Source of the DNA: JAJAZB01 sp964244295
Lineage (GTDB): Bacteria; Bacteroidota; Bacteroidia; Cytophagales; Spirosomataceae
Assembly (NCBI GenBank): GCA_964244295.1
Contig: CAXTIG010000026.1
Span: 1 to 64,000 of the forward strand
Length of the DNA: 64,000 nucleotides
Reading direction: 5' to 3'
The position numbers and the translations under genes are program-made. Positions 56,981-64,000 of this stretch are shown in pieces. The first letter of the stretch is position 1; each line of letters starts with the position of its first letter. A model generated the notes under the pieces. It was given only the letters and a program-made list of their open reading frames with translations, was not told the DNA's origin and searched no databases.

Positions 56981-58356
56981 AGTACCCAACTACCAGCAAA
57001 GCATTCCTGCTTGGAGTGATACTGCTGAGTCCATTTTCATTGCGGGCGCAGAACCAGCAGTCGTTTTCGCTGAAAGAAGCGGTGGACTACGCCGTAAAAA
57101 ATAACCTGAACGTAACCAACTCGCAGGTAGACATTGCCTCGGCCCGCGACCGCGTTCAGGAGCTCAAGGCCACCGGCCTCCCGCAGGTCAACGTGGCGGC
57201 CAACCTTTCGCACACCATCAAGGTGCAGCCGTTTTTTAGCCCGCCAGGGTTTACGTTTGGCCCACCCGACCCGAACACGCCCGTGAGCGGCGAGGAAACG
57301 GTTTTTGCGCTGGGTGGGGTAAAATACACGGCCAATGCCATCGGTTCGGTGAGTCAATTGATTTTCAGCAGTACGTACCTGATCGGGTTGAAAGCGGCGA
57401 AGGCTTACACCGAACTAGCCTCTAAAAACTTGAAGGCCAGCAAAGTGACGGTAGCCGAGAATGTCACCAAAGCGTATTACAACGTGTTGGTGAATGAGGA
57501 ACGTCTCAACTTGCTCGGCGTCAACGTGAGTCGCCTCGATTCGCTGCTGCGCGAAACCCGGGCGATGAACGAACAGGGGATGGTGGAGAAACTGGACGTG
57601 CAACGGCTGGAGGTGCAGGCCAACAACCTCCGCACCGAACAGCAAAACGTGGCGCGGTTGCAGGAACTGGCCCTGGTGCTGCTCAAGTTCCAGATGGGCT
57701 ACCCGCTCGACCAGCCGGTTGCGCTCAGCGAGAAACTGGCCAAGCTCAATTTCCTGGAATCCTATATCACCGAGGTGACGCGGCCTTTTGCCTACACCAA
57801 CCGCATCGAATACTCCACGCTCGAAACCCAACGGGAACTCCAGGTGCTCGACGTGCGCAACGTGCGGCAAAGCTACCTGCCCCAGGTGTCGTTTTCGGGT
57901 AACTGGGGATACTTCAACGGGCGTCAGACCATCGACCGGTTTATCACCAGGGCTTGGTTTCCGGCTAGTTCGATTGGGCTTAACGTCAACGTTCCCATTT
58001 TCGACGGCTTCGCCCGGCGGTACAAACTGGCCCAGTCGCGCAACACGCTGCTGAAGGTGGACAACAGCCTGAAACTCCTCGCCCAGAGCATTGACCTCCA
58101 ACTTTCGCAGTCGCAGATTCAGGTGAAAAATTTCTGGTTTACGCTCCAGGAACAGCAGAAAAACCTGGATTTAGCCAACGAAATTCTACGGGTGACGCGC
58201 ATCAAGTACAAGGAAGGCGTTGGCTCGAACATCGAAATCATCAACGCCGAGACCTCCTTCCGCGAAGCGCAAACCAACTACTACTCAGCCCTGTACGACG
58301 CGTTGGTGGCCAAAGTCGATTTGGACAAAGCCGCCGGACGGTTGTACAATGAGTGA
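56977..58356 (+). CDS. TolC family outer-membrane efflux protein
   Basis: The 459-residue protein has a signal peptide (ending SLRAQ), two OEP repeats and the helical barrel pattern (FSLKEAVDYAVKNNLNVTNSQVDIASARDRVQELKATGLPQVNVAANLSH). It forms the outer-membrane channel of the tripartite pump encoded next. It overlaps the TetR stop by four bases. Length is normal. Confidence 0.93.
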   Translation: MKYPTTSKAFLLGVILLSPFSLRAQNQQSFSLKEAVDYAVKNNLNVTNSQVDIASARDRVQELKATGLPQVNVAANLSHTIKVQPFFSPPGFTFGPPDPNTPVSGEETVFALGGVKYTANAIGSVSQLIFSSTYLIGLKAAKAYTELASKNLKASKVTVAENVTKAYYNVLVNEERLNLLGVNVSRLDSLLRETRAMNEQGMVEKLDVQRLEVQANNLRTEQQNVARLQELALVLLKFQMGYPLDQPVALSEKLAKLNFLESYITEVTRPFAYTNRIEYSTLETQRELQVLDVRNVRQSYLPQVSFSGNWGYFNGRQTIDRFITRAWFPASSIGLNVNVPIFDGFARRYKLAQSRNTLLKVDNSLKLLAQSIDLQLSQSQIQVKNFWFTLQEQQKNLDLANEILRVTRIKYKEGVGSNIEIINAETSFREAQTNYYSALYDALVAKVDLDKAAGRLYNE

Positions 58357-58358
58357 AT

Positions 58359-58444
58359 GAAGGAATGATTGAATGAGAGAATTACACCCTGCCTCTCGCT
58401 TAATCAGCAAAACCTTATTCGCTCATTCTTTCACTCACTCATTC
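58359..58444. repeat. Low-complexity inverted repeat between TolC and adaptor genes
   Basis: GAATGAAGGAATGATTGAAT-type units on the left pair imperfectly with CATTCTTTCACTCACTCATT-type units on the right. The left arm begins at the TolC gene stop codon. Confidence 0.6.
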
Positions 58445-58455
58445 AAAACTGATCA

Positions 58456-59583
58456 ATGAAACCAACATACCTCCTCCTACTCGTCATTGCCTTACTGGCC
58501 TGCTCCGAACCTAAAAAAGAAGGCTTGGCCGGTAAAAAAGAAGAACTGGCCGCGCTGAAAAAACAGCAGGCCGAAATCGACGCTAAAACCAAAACGCTTC
58601 AGGCGGAAATTGCCAAACTCGACCCCAAGTCGCAGGAAGAAGCGAAGACCAAAACCATTACCATCAGCCCCGTGGCTTCGACTACCTTCCGGCATTTCGT
58701 GGAAGTGCAGGGCAGCGTCGATGCCCAAAACAACGTGCAGGTGGCCCCCAAAGCCAGCGGCGCCATCACGGCGGTGTACGTGAAAGAAGGCGATGCCGTG
58801 CGGGCGGGTCAGACCCTGGCCAAAGTAGACGACCAGGTGATGCGGGAATCCGTCGAGGAGATTCGCAGTCAGCTTTCGCTCGCCAACACGGTTTTTGAAA
58901 AACAGAAAAACCTGTGGAGTCAGCAGATTGGCACGGAATTGCAGTACCTCCAGGCCAAAAACAACAAGGAAGGATTGGAACGCCGCCTGTCGACCCTCAA
59001 CGTTCAGCTTGCGCAGAACAACATCACCTCGCCGATTTCGGGCGTGGTGGACCAAGTGAACGTAAAGGCCGGTGAAATGGCGATGCCCGGCGTGGGTGTC
59101 GTGCGGGTGGTGAATCTTTCGCAGTTGAAAGTGGTGGCGAAGGTGGCCGACACCTACGTGTCGAGCGTGAAGAAGGGCGATTTGGTGACGGTAAAATTCC
59201 CCGATTTGAACCGGGAAATCAACGCCCGCGTCACGTTCGTCAGCGCGACCGTCGACCCGTTGAGCCGGACATTCAACATCGAAGCTACGTTGCCGTCGAG
59301 CCGGGATTTGAAGCCCAACCAACTCGCGGTGGTGAACATCAACGACGTGAACAAACCCAACGCCATCGTCATCAACCAGAATTTGGTGCAGAACACCGAG
59401 CAAGGCCAGGTGGTGTACGTGGCCGTCGGCGAAGGCGCTAAAAAAACGGCCAAAGCCAAAGTGGTGAAAACCGGTCAGAGTTACAATGGCCAGGTGGAAA
59501 TCACCGAGGGCCTGAAAGCGGGTGAGCAACTCGTCACCACGGGCTACCAGGAATTGGTGGACGGACAGCCGGTTAGTTTTTAA
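58456..59583 (+). CDS. RND efflux periplasmic adaptor (MFP) lipoprotein
   Basis: The 375-residue protein has an SPII signal (MKPTYLLLLVIALLAC), an unusual Lys-rich coiled-coil start (residues ~20-55), then the HlyD-type lipoyl and barrel domains: GSVDAQNNVQVAPKASGAITAVYVKEGDAVRAGQTLAKVDD, hairpin helices with LQYLQAKNNKEGLERRLSTLNVQLAQNNITSPISGVVDQVNVKAGEM. It joins TolC and RND parts. It is an inner-membrane lipoprotein by signal type. Confidence 0.93.
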   Translation: MKPTYLLLLVIALLACSEPKKEGLAGKKEELAALKKQQAEIDAKTKTLQAEIAKLDPKSQEEAKTKTITISPVASTTFRHFVEVQGSVDAQNNVQVAPKASGAITAVYVKEGDAVRAGQTLAKVDDQVMRESVEEIRSQLSLANTVFEKQKNLWSQQIGTELQYLQAKNNKEGLERRLSTLNVQLAQNNITSPISGVVDQVNVKAGEMAMPGVGVVRVVNLSQLKVVAKVADTYVSSVKKGDLVTVKFPDLNREINARVTFVSATVDPLSRTFNIEATLPSSRDLKPNQLAVVNINDVNKPNAIVINQNLVQNTEQGQVVYVAVGEGAKKTAKAKVVKTGQSYNGQVEITEGLKAGEQLVTTGYQELVDGQPVSF

Positions 59584-59587
59584 TTGA

Positions 59588-59682
59588 AAATGGAGAATGG
59601 AGAATTGAGAATATAAAAGCCAGGATTGACCACACGTCGCCCGATTTCTATTCGCCATTCTCCATTCTCAATTCTCCATTTC
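59588..59682. repeat. Low-complexity inverted repeat between adaptor and RND genes
   Basis: Units of AATGGAGAAT/AGAATTGAGAAT on the left pair with ATTCTCCATT/ATTCTCAATTCTCCATTT on the right, with shifts. Similar wording is seen at 8659-8700. Confidence 0.7.
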
Positions 59683-59687
59683 ATTTT

Positions 59688-62600
59688 ATGAAACCCGAAC
59701 ACATCAAAACCCTCGGCTTCACCAACTGGTGCGTGGAGAACCGGACGACGATTTACATTTTCACCTTCCTCATCACGCTGGTGGGGTGGATGGTGTACAA
59801 CAACCTGCCCAAAGAGCAGTTTCCCGACATCAAGGTTCCGCAGGTGTACATCAATACGGTGTACTTTGGCACAGCCCCGGCGGACATTGAGAACCTGATT
59901 AATAAACCCGTCGAGAAGCAATTGAAATCGCTCTCCGGGGTAAAATCGGTGAAGTCGAACGCACTCAACGACGTGTCGGTAATTCTGGTCGAATTCCTGC
60001 CCGACGTGACTTCAGAGGTGGCCCTCCAGCGCGTCCGCGACGCCATCGACAAGGCCAAGCAGGATTTGCCCACCAAGCTCGACGCCGGTCCGACGGCCCA
60101 GAACGTGGAATTCTCGGAATTTCCGATTATGAACGTCAACCTGGCCGGGAACTATCCGCTTCAGAAACTGAAGGATTACGCCGAAGACCTCCAGGATGCC
60201 TTCGAGGGCCTGCCCGAAATCAGCCGGGTGGACATCGTCGGGGCGCTGGAACGCGAAATCCAGATTAACCTCGACCTGGCCCGGATGCAGTCGTCGGGGC
60301 TGAGTTTTTATGACGTGCAAACGGCGGTTCAGGGCGAAAACATCAACATTTCGGGCGGCGAACTAAACGTGGACGACGTGCGGCGGACGCTCCGCGTGAA
60401 GGGTGAATTTTCGGGCGTGGATCAAATCCGGGCGCTGCAAATCCGCACCTCGACGGGAGCTACCGTGCGCCTCGGCGACGTAGCCGACGTGCAGGACAGC
60501 TACGAAGAGCGCCAGGATTTCGCCCGGCTCGACAACAAGTCGGTCGTGACGCTCAATGTCATCAAGCGGGCGGGGAGCAACCTGATTTCGGCTTCCGAAG
60601 CCATCGAGAAAATCATTGCCGAGTACAAGCAAACTCGCTTCCCGCAGGAATTGCAGGTGAAAATCACCGCCGACCAGTCGGAGCGGACGAAGGCCGACAT
60701 CCACGACCTCATCAACACGGTGATTCTTGGGTTTATCTTCGTGGTGCTCGTGCTGATGTTTTTCATGGGCGTACGCGATGCCATTTTCGTCGGGCTTTCG
60801 GTGCCGCTCTCGGCGCTGGTCGCCTTCGTATTTTTCCCGCTGGTGGGGCCGGTCATCGGCTCCTTGTTTACGCTCAACACCCTCGTGCTGTTCGCCTTTT
60901 TGCTCGGTTTGGGGATTGTGGTCGACGACGCCATCGTGGTGATTGAAAACACGCACCGGCTCTACAACGAGCACAAAGACTGGGACATCAAACAGGCCGT
61001 GAAAGCGGCTGCCGGGGAAGTGTTCGTGCCCGTATTTTCGGGAACGCTGACGACGATTGCGCCGTTTTTCCCGCTCTTGTTCTGGCCGGGCATCGTGGGG
61101 CAGTTCATGAAGTTTTTGCCCATCACGCTCATCATTTTGCTGTTCGCCTCACTGCTGGTGGCTTACGTGATGAACCCGGTGTTTGCCGTGACGTTCATGA
61201 AACGCCACGATGAGGAACTCGAAGAAAGCCAGACCAAAAGCCACTGGCAGCAGTTGAAGCGGCCCGTTATCGCGCTCATCGCGCTGGCCATCATCGGGTA
61301 CCTGGCCGGAGCGGGGGTGGGTAATTTCTTCGTCTTCATCCTGTTGTTGTACGTTTTCAACCATTTTATTCTGACGCCGAAAATTCTGGTGCCTTTCCAG
61401 GACAAGGCCTTGCCAAAGTTGCGTAACGGCTACCGCCGCCTCATTCGCTGGGTGATTGTGGGCTACCGCCCCGTGTACGCGGTGCTGGCCACGGTCGTGC
61501 TGCTGATTGGTACGATTGTGCTGACGGCGGTGAGCAACCCGAAGGCCGTGTTTTTCCCCAGCGGCGAACCGGACTACGTCTACGTTTACAACGTGATGCC
61601 CGTCGGAACCGACGCCCGCGTGACCGATTCGACGACGAAGGAAATTGAACGCCGCGTATTTAAGGTGTTGAAAGATAATGGAGCCGAGGACATCGTCAAC
61701 TCGGTGATTTCCAACGTCGGTAAAAACGCCGGTGACCCCTTCAACCCCGACCGTTCGGATACGCCGCACAAGTCGAAGGTGACGATTGCCTTCGTGAAAG
61801 GCACCGAGCGCCACGGCATTTTGAGTAGTGAATTACTGGAAAAAGTCCGCGTGAGTTTGCAAGGCATTGCCGGGACAGAAATCTCGGTAGAACGCGAAAA
61901 TAATGGCCCCTCGACCGGCAAACCCATCTCGGTGGAAATTGCGGGCGACGAGTTCGATACGCTGCAAACCCTGGAAAAAACCTTCCGGCAACGGGTGAAA
62001 GCGGCGGGCATCGAAGGCATCGACCAGTTGAAGTCGGATTTGGTGACCAACAAGCCCGAAATCATCGTGCAGATTGACCGCGACAAGGCGCAGCGCGAAG
62101 GCATTTCCTCGCAGCAAATTGCCGGGGCGGTGCGCACGGCCCTGTTCGGTCTGGAAATCAGCAAGTTCCGCGACGCCGAAGACGAGTACCCCATCATGCT
62201 GCGCCTCCGCGCCGACGACCGCAGCCAAATCGAGCGCCTGCTGAATCAGAACATCGTGTACCGCGACATGAACACGGGCGGGCAACTGCGCCAGGTGCCG
62301 CTCTCGTCGGTGGCCAGCATCAGTTACTCGACCACGTTTAGCCAGATTAACCGTAAAAACCAGGAGCGGGTCATCACGCTGAGTTCGGATATCGTGCCGG
62401 GAGCCAACGCCAACGAAATCAACCAGCAAATCACGCAGGTTATCGAGCAAATGGATGTGCCCAACGGCTACGCCATCCGCCTCGGCGGCGAGCAGGAAAG
62501 CCAGCAGGAAACCATCGACTTCCTGGGCGTGGCCTTCCTCGGGGCCATCCTCCTGATTTACCTGATTCTGGCCACGCAGTTTAACTCGGCGGTGAAGCCG

Positions 62601-63125
62601 CTCATTATTTTCAGCACGATTCTGCTCTCCCTGATTGGCGTGTTGCTGGGCTTTACGGTGTTCGATCAGACGTTTTCGTTTATCATGTCGGGCGTGGGGA
62701 TTTTCGCCCTCGCCGGGATTGTGATTAAAAACGGGATTCTGCTCATCGAATTCACCGAAGAACTCCGCGAGCGCGGCTACGAATTGAAAGAAGCCATCAT
62801 CGAAGCGGGCGGGATTCGGATGACGCCCGTGCTGCTGACGGCCTCCGCCGTGGTGCTGGGCCTGATTCCGTTGGCCCTCGGCCTGACGGTCGATTTCGCG
62901 AGCCTGTTCTCCAACCTCGACCCCAACATCACCGTCGGCGGCGACAGCGCCGTGTTCTGGAATATCCTCGCCTGGACGATTATTTACGGCGTGATTTTCT
63001 CGACCGTACTCACGCTCGTTATCGTACCCTGCATGTACTACATCAGCGAGCGCGTGAAAGCCCGGCTTTTCCGGAAAAAAACAACCGCCAAACTGGAGCC
63101 GCGTCCGGTTGCCGAACCTGTTTAG
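59688..63125 (+). CDS. RND family efflux permease (AcrB-like)
   Basis: The 1145-residue protein has the RND architecture: one N-terminal helix (TIYIFTFLITLVGWMVYNNLP), a large periplasmic loop, a helix block with LGIVVDDAIVVIENTHRLYNEHKDWD (TM4 Asp pair for proton transfer), a second periplasmic loop and the terminal helix block (LLIYLILATQF...GIVIKNGILLIEFTEELRERG). Start IKTLGFTNWCVENRT is typical. Compared to AcrB (about 1050 residues) it is longer, mainly by an extra hydrophobic segment near residues 525-570. Substrate cannot be read. Confidence 0.95.
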   Translation: MKPEHIKTLGFTNWCVENRTTIYIFTFLITLVGWMVYNNLPKEQFPDIKVPQVYINTVYFGTAPADIENLINKPVEKQLKSLSGVKSVKSNALNDVSVILVEFLPDVTSEVALQRVRDAIDKAKQDLPTKLDAGPTAQNVEFSEFPIMNVNLAGNYPLQKLKDYAEDLQDAFEGLPEISRVDIVGALEREIQINLDLARMQSSGLSFYDVQTAVQGENINISGGELNVDDVRRTLRVKGEFSGVDQIRALQIRTSTGATVRLGDVADVQDSYEERQDFARLDNKSVVTLNVIKRAGSNLISASEAIEKIIAEYKQTRFPQELQVKITADQSERTKADIHDLINTVILGFIFVVLVLMFFMGVRDAIFVGLSVPLSALVAFVFFPLVGPVIGSLFTLNTLVLFAFLLGLGIVVDDAIVVIENTHRLYNEHKDWDIKQAVKAAAGEVFVPVFSGTLTTIAPFFPLLFWPGIVGQFMKFLPITLIILLFASLLVAYVMNPVFAVTFMKRHDEELEESQTKSHWQQLKRPVIALIALAIIGYLAGAGVGNFFVFILLLYVFNHFILTPKILVPFQDKALPKLRNGYRRLIRWVIVGYRPVYAVLATVVLLIGTIVLTAVSNPKAVFFPSGEPDYVYVYNVMPVGTDARVTDSTTKEIERRVFKVLKDNGAEDIVNSVISNVGKNAGDPFNPDRSDTPHKSKVTIAFVKGTERHGILSSELLEKVRVSLQGIAGTEISVERENNGPSTGKPISVEIAGDEFDTLQTLEKTFRQRVKAAGIEGIDQLKSDLVTNKPEIIVQIDRDKAQREGISSQQIAGAVRTALFGLEISKFRDAEDEYPIMLRLRADDRSQIERLLNQNIVYRDMNTGGQLRQVPLSSVASISYSTTFSQINRKNQERVITLSSDIVPGANANEINQQITQVIEQMDVPNGYAIRLGGEQESQQETIDFLGVAFLGAILLIYLILATQFNSAVKPLIIFSTILLSLIGVLLGFTVFDQTFSFIMSGVGIFALAGIVIKNGILLIEFTEELRERGYELKEAIIEAGGIRMTPVLLTASAVVLGLIPLALGLTVDFASLFSNLDPNITVGGDSAVFWNILAWTIIYGVIFSTVLTLVIVPCMYYISERVKARLFRKKTTAKLEPRPVAEPV

Positions 63126-63137
63126 GGTTTAGTACGG

Positions 63138-63172
63138 AATCCCCCGGCGGCTTCGCCGGGGGATTTTTTTTT
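63138..63172 (+). terminator. Rho-independent terminator of the efflux operon
   Basis: AATCCCCCGGCG (63138-63149) pairs with CGCCGGGGGATT, followed by nine T. It lies 13 bp after the RND gene stop. Confidence 0.93.
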
Positions 63173-63207
63173 GTTAATTGTTGAGGACTTTTGCCAATTC
63201 AAAAAAT

Positions 63208-63303
63208 ACCAGTTGTCATCCTGGAAGGATCTTGTCAGCCTACCGTGGGCTTTCCTGAAAAGGTAACGGTAGACTGACAAGGTCCTTTCAGGATGACAAC
63301 TGG
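63208..63303. repeat. Imperfect 38-bp inverted repeat, GGATCTTGT(C/T)AGCC family
   Basis: CCAGTTGTCATCCTG (left) pairs exactly with the right end; the inner part matches less well. It shares GGATCTTGTCAGCCTACC with the repeat at 15922-16054. Confidence 0.8.
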
Positions 63304-63338
63304 ATGAATTAAAACGCAAAAAATTCATAAGCACGACT

Positions 63339-64000
63339 GTGAACAAACTCCTCCTCATCCCCCTCGCCGCGCTGCTGTTTCTGCTCGTGGACTGGTACGT
63401 GTTTCAGGCGCTGAAAACGGCCACGCAACACGCTTCGCCCGCCGTGCAGCGCGGGCTGTCCTACGCCCACTGGAGCATCACGGCGGTGTCGCTGTTCGCC
63501 TTTTTTCTCTACCACTTCGCCCCACCCGATTTACTCGGTCCCCGCGCCCGGTTGGTCATCATGGTCGGATTGTTCATCAATTATTTGTCGAAAGTGCTGG
63601 TCGTCGTGTTTCTGCTCGTCGACGACCTCATCCGGTTGGGACGCTGGGGCCTTCAGAAATTCAGTGGCCCGGAATCCAATCCGCAATTTCCAGTCTCCAA
63701 TCCGCAATCCCCCACCATTCCCCGGTCGGAGTTTTTAGCCAAAACCGCGATGGTGGCCGGGGCGATTCCGGTGGTGAGTCTGACCTGGGGCATCCTATCC
63801 GGGGCGCACGACTACCGCATCCGGCGGGTAAAGTTGGTCTTGAAAAACCTGCCCCGCTCGTTCGACGGACTCAAAATCGCCCAGCTTTCCGATATTCACT
63901 CCGGTAGTTTTTTCAACAAAACCGCTGTGAAAGGCGGTGTAGAAATGCTCCTCGCCGAGAAGCCCGACGTGGTGTTTTTCACCGGCGATTTGGTCAACAA
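63339..64000 (+). CDS. Membrane-anchored metallophosphoesterase, 3' end beyond the window
   Basis: The open frame from GTG (63339) runs off the window. It has about four hydrophobic helices (LLLIPLAALLFLLVDWYVF; AVSLFAFFLYHF; LVIMVGLFINYLSKVLVVVFLLVDDLI; a fourth near 63750), then GLKIAQLSDIHSG and VVFFTGDLVN, the first two metal-binding blocks of calcineurin-like phosphoesterases of the YkuE type. The linker near residues 110-125 (SNPQFPVSNPQSP) is encoded by a tandem AATCCGCAAT-type repeat, which seems inserted. The true N-terminus could differ. Confidence 0.8.
   Translation, partial: MNKLLLIPLAALLFLLVDWYVFQALKTATQHASPAVQRGLSYAHWSITAVSLFAFFLYHFAPPDLLGPRARLVIMVGLFINYLSKVLVVVFLLVDDLIRLGRWGLQKFSGPESNPQFPVSNPQSPTIPRSEFLAKTAMVAGAIPVVSLTWGILSGAHDYRIRRVKLVLKNLPRSFDGLKIAQLSDIHSGSFFNKTAVKGGVEMLLAEKPDVVFFTGDLVN

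Overview
The window looks like chromosomal DNA of a GC-rich member of the Bacteroidota, most likely order Cytophagales (Spirosoma-like). Reasons: promoters of the Bacteroidota type (TAnnTTTG), families typical of that phylum (LytTR regulator, DUF2975 with an XRE partner, DUF2024, DUF3817, SxtJ/DUF5989, lipoproteins with SPII signals), a cobalamin riboswitch before a TonB-dependent receptor, and ATGA/TGATG stop-start overlaps. About sixty protein genes, one tRNA-Pro(CGG), one riboswitch and one candidate structured RNA can be supported.

Layout. 1-2.9 kb is a decayed accessory patch: an AT-rich truncated DNA methyltransferase, a Uma2-type nuclease gene, a PIN toxin killed by one nonsense codon beside its intact antitoxin, and the tail of a second Uma2 gene. 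2.97-4.8 kb is an ABC exporter. 4.9-7.45 kb (minus) is a compact unit of protoglobin, DUF2024, a small Cys-ended protein, a MarR regulator and a MOSC protein; the two promoters carry the same palindromic operator. 7.6-11 kb has a yellow/MRJP-type secreted protein, the B12 riboswitch with its BtuB-like receptor, and tRNA-Pro. 11.2-16 kb has an IPT/TIG lipoprotein, an exported RraA-like protein, gmhA, a Wzi-like outer-membrane protein and upp.

16-28.8 kb is a surface-glycan region: two GT-C-like membrane proteins, two DPM1/GtrB-like GT2 enzymes, a CDP-tyvelose-epimerase-like SDR and, at its centre, a compact module SxtJ - DUF5989 (49 aa) - SGNH - NodU-type carbamoyltransferase - SGNH. I infer O-carbamoylation and O-acyl modification of an exported glycan or lipid. 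29-38.8 kb holds housekeeping genes (DEDD exonuclease, polyprenyl synthase, class V aminotransferase, rhomboid, LytTR regulator, DEAD-box helicase). 38.9-39.6 kb is an intact PIN toxin-antitoxin pair. 39.8-41.6 kb is a PQQ-propeller lipoprotein whose propeller half is strikingly AT-rich. 41.9-48 kb has a class C beta-lactamase-like hydrolase, XRE/DUF2975, tandem alpha/beta hydrolases, a fructosamine-kinase-like protein and a GT2. 48-51.1 kb is a DUF58/MoxR pair split by a frameshifted CdiA-CT-like nuclease gene and a candidate RNA made of three tetraloop hairpins. 51.3-56.1 kb has a copper-monooxygenase-like lipoprotein, two paralogous AraC regulators and small membrane proteins. 56.3-63.1 kb is a TetR-TolC-MFP-RND efflux operon. 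The window ends inside a metallophosphoesterase.

The most pervasive unexplained structure is a set of long inverted repeats (arms of 10-50 bp, many perfect) in almost every intergenic gap. They fall into several sequence families, and one low-complexity half-element seems to lie inside a coding region. Other findings to look at first are the hairpin RNA and split DUF58/MoxR locus, the sxtIJK-like module, the MarR/protoglobin regulon and the mosaic propeller gene.
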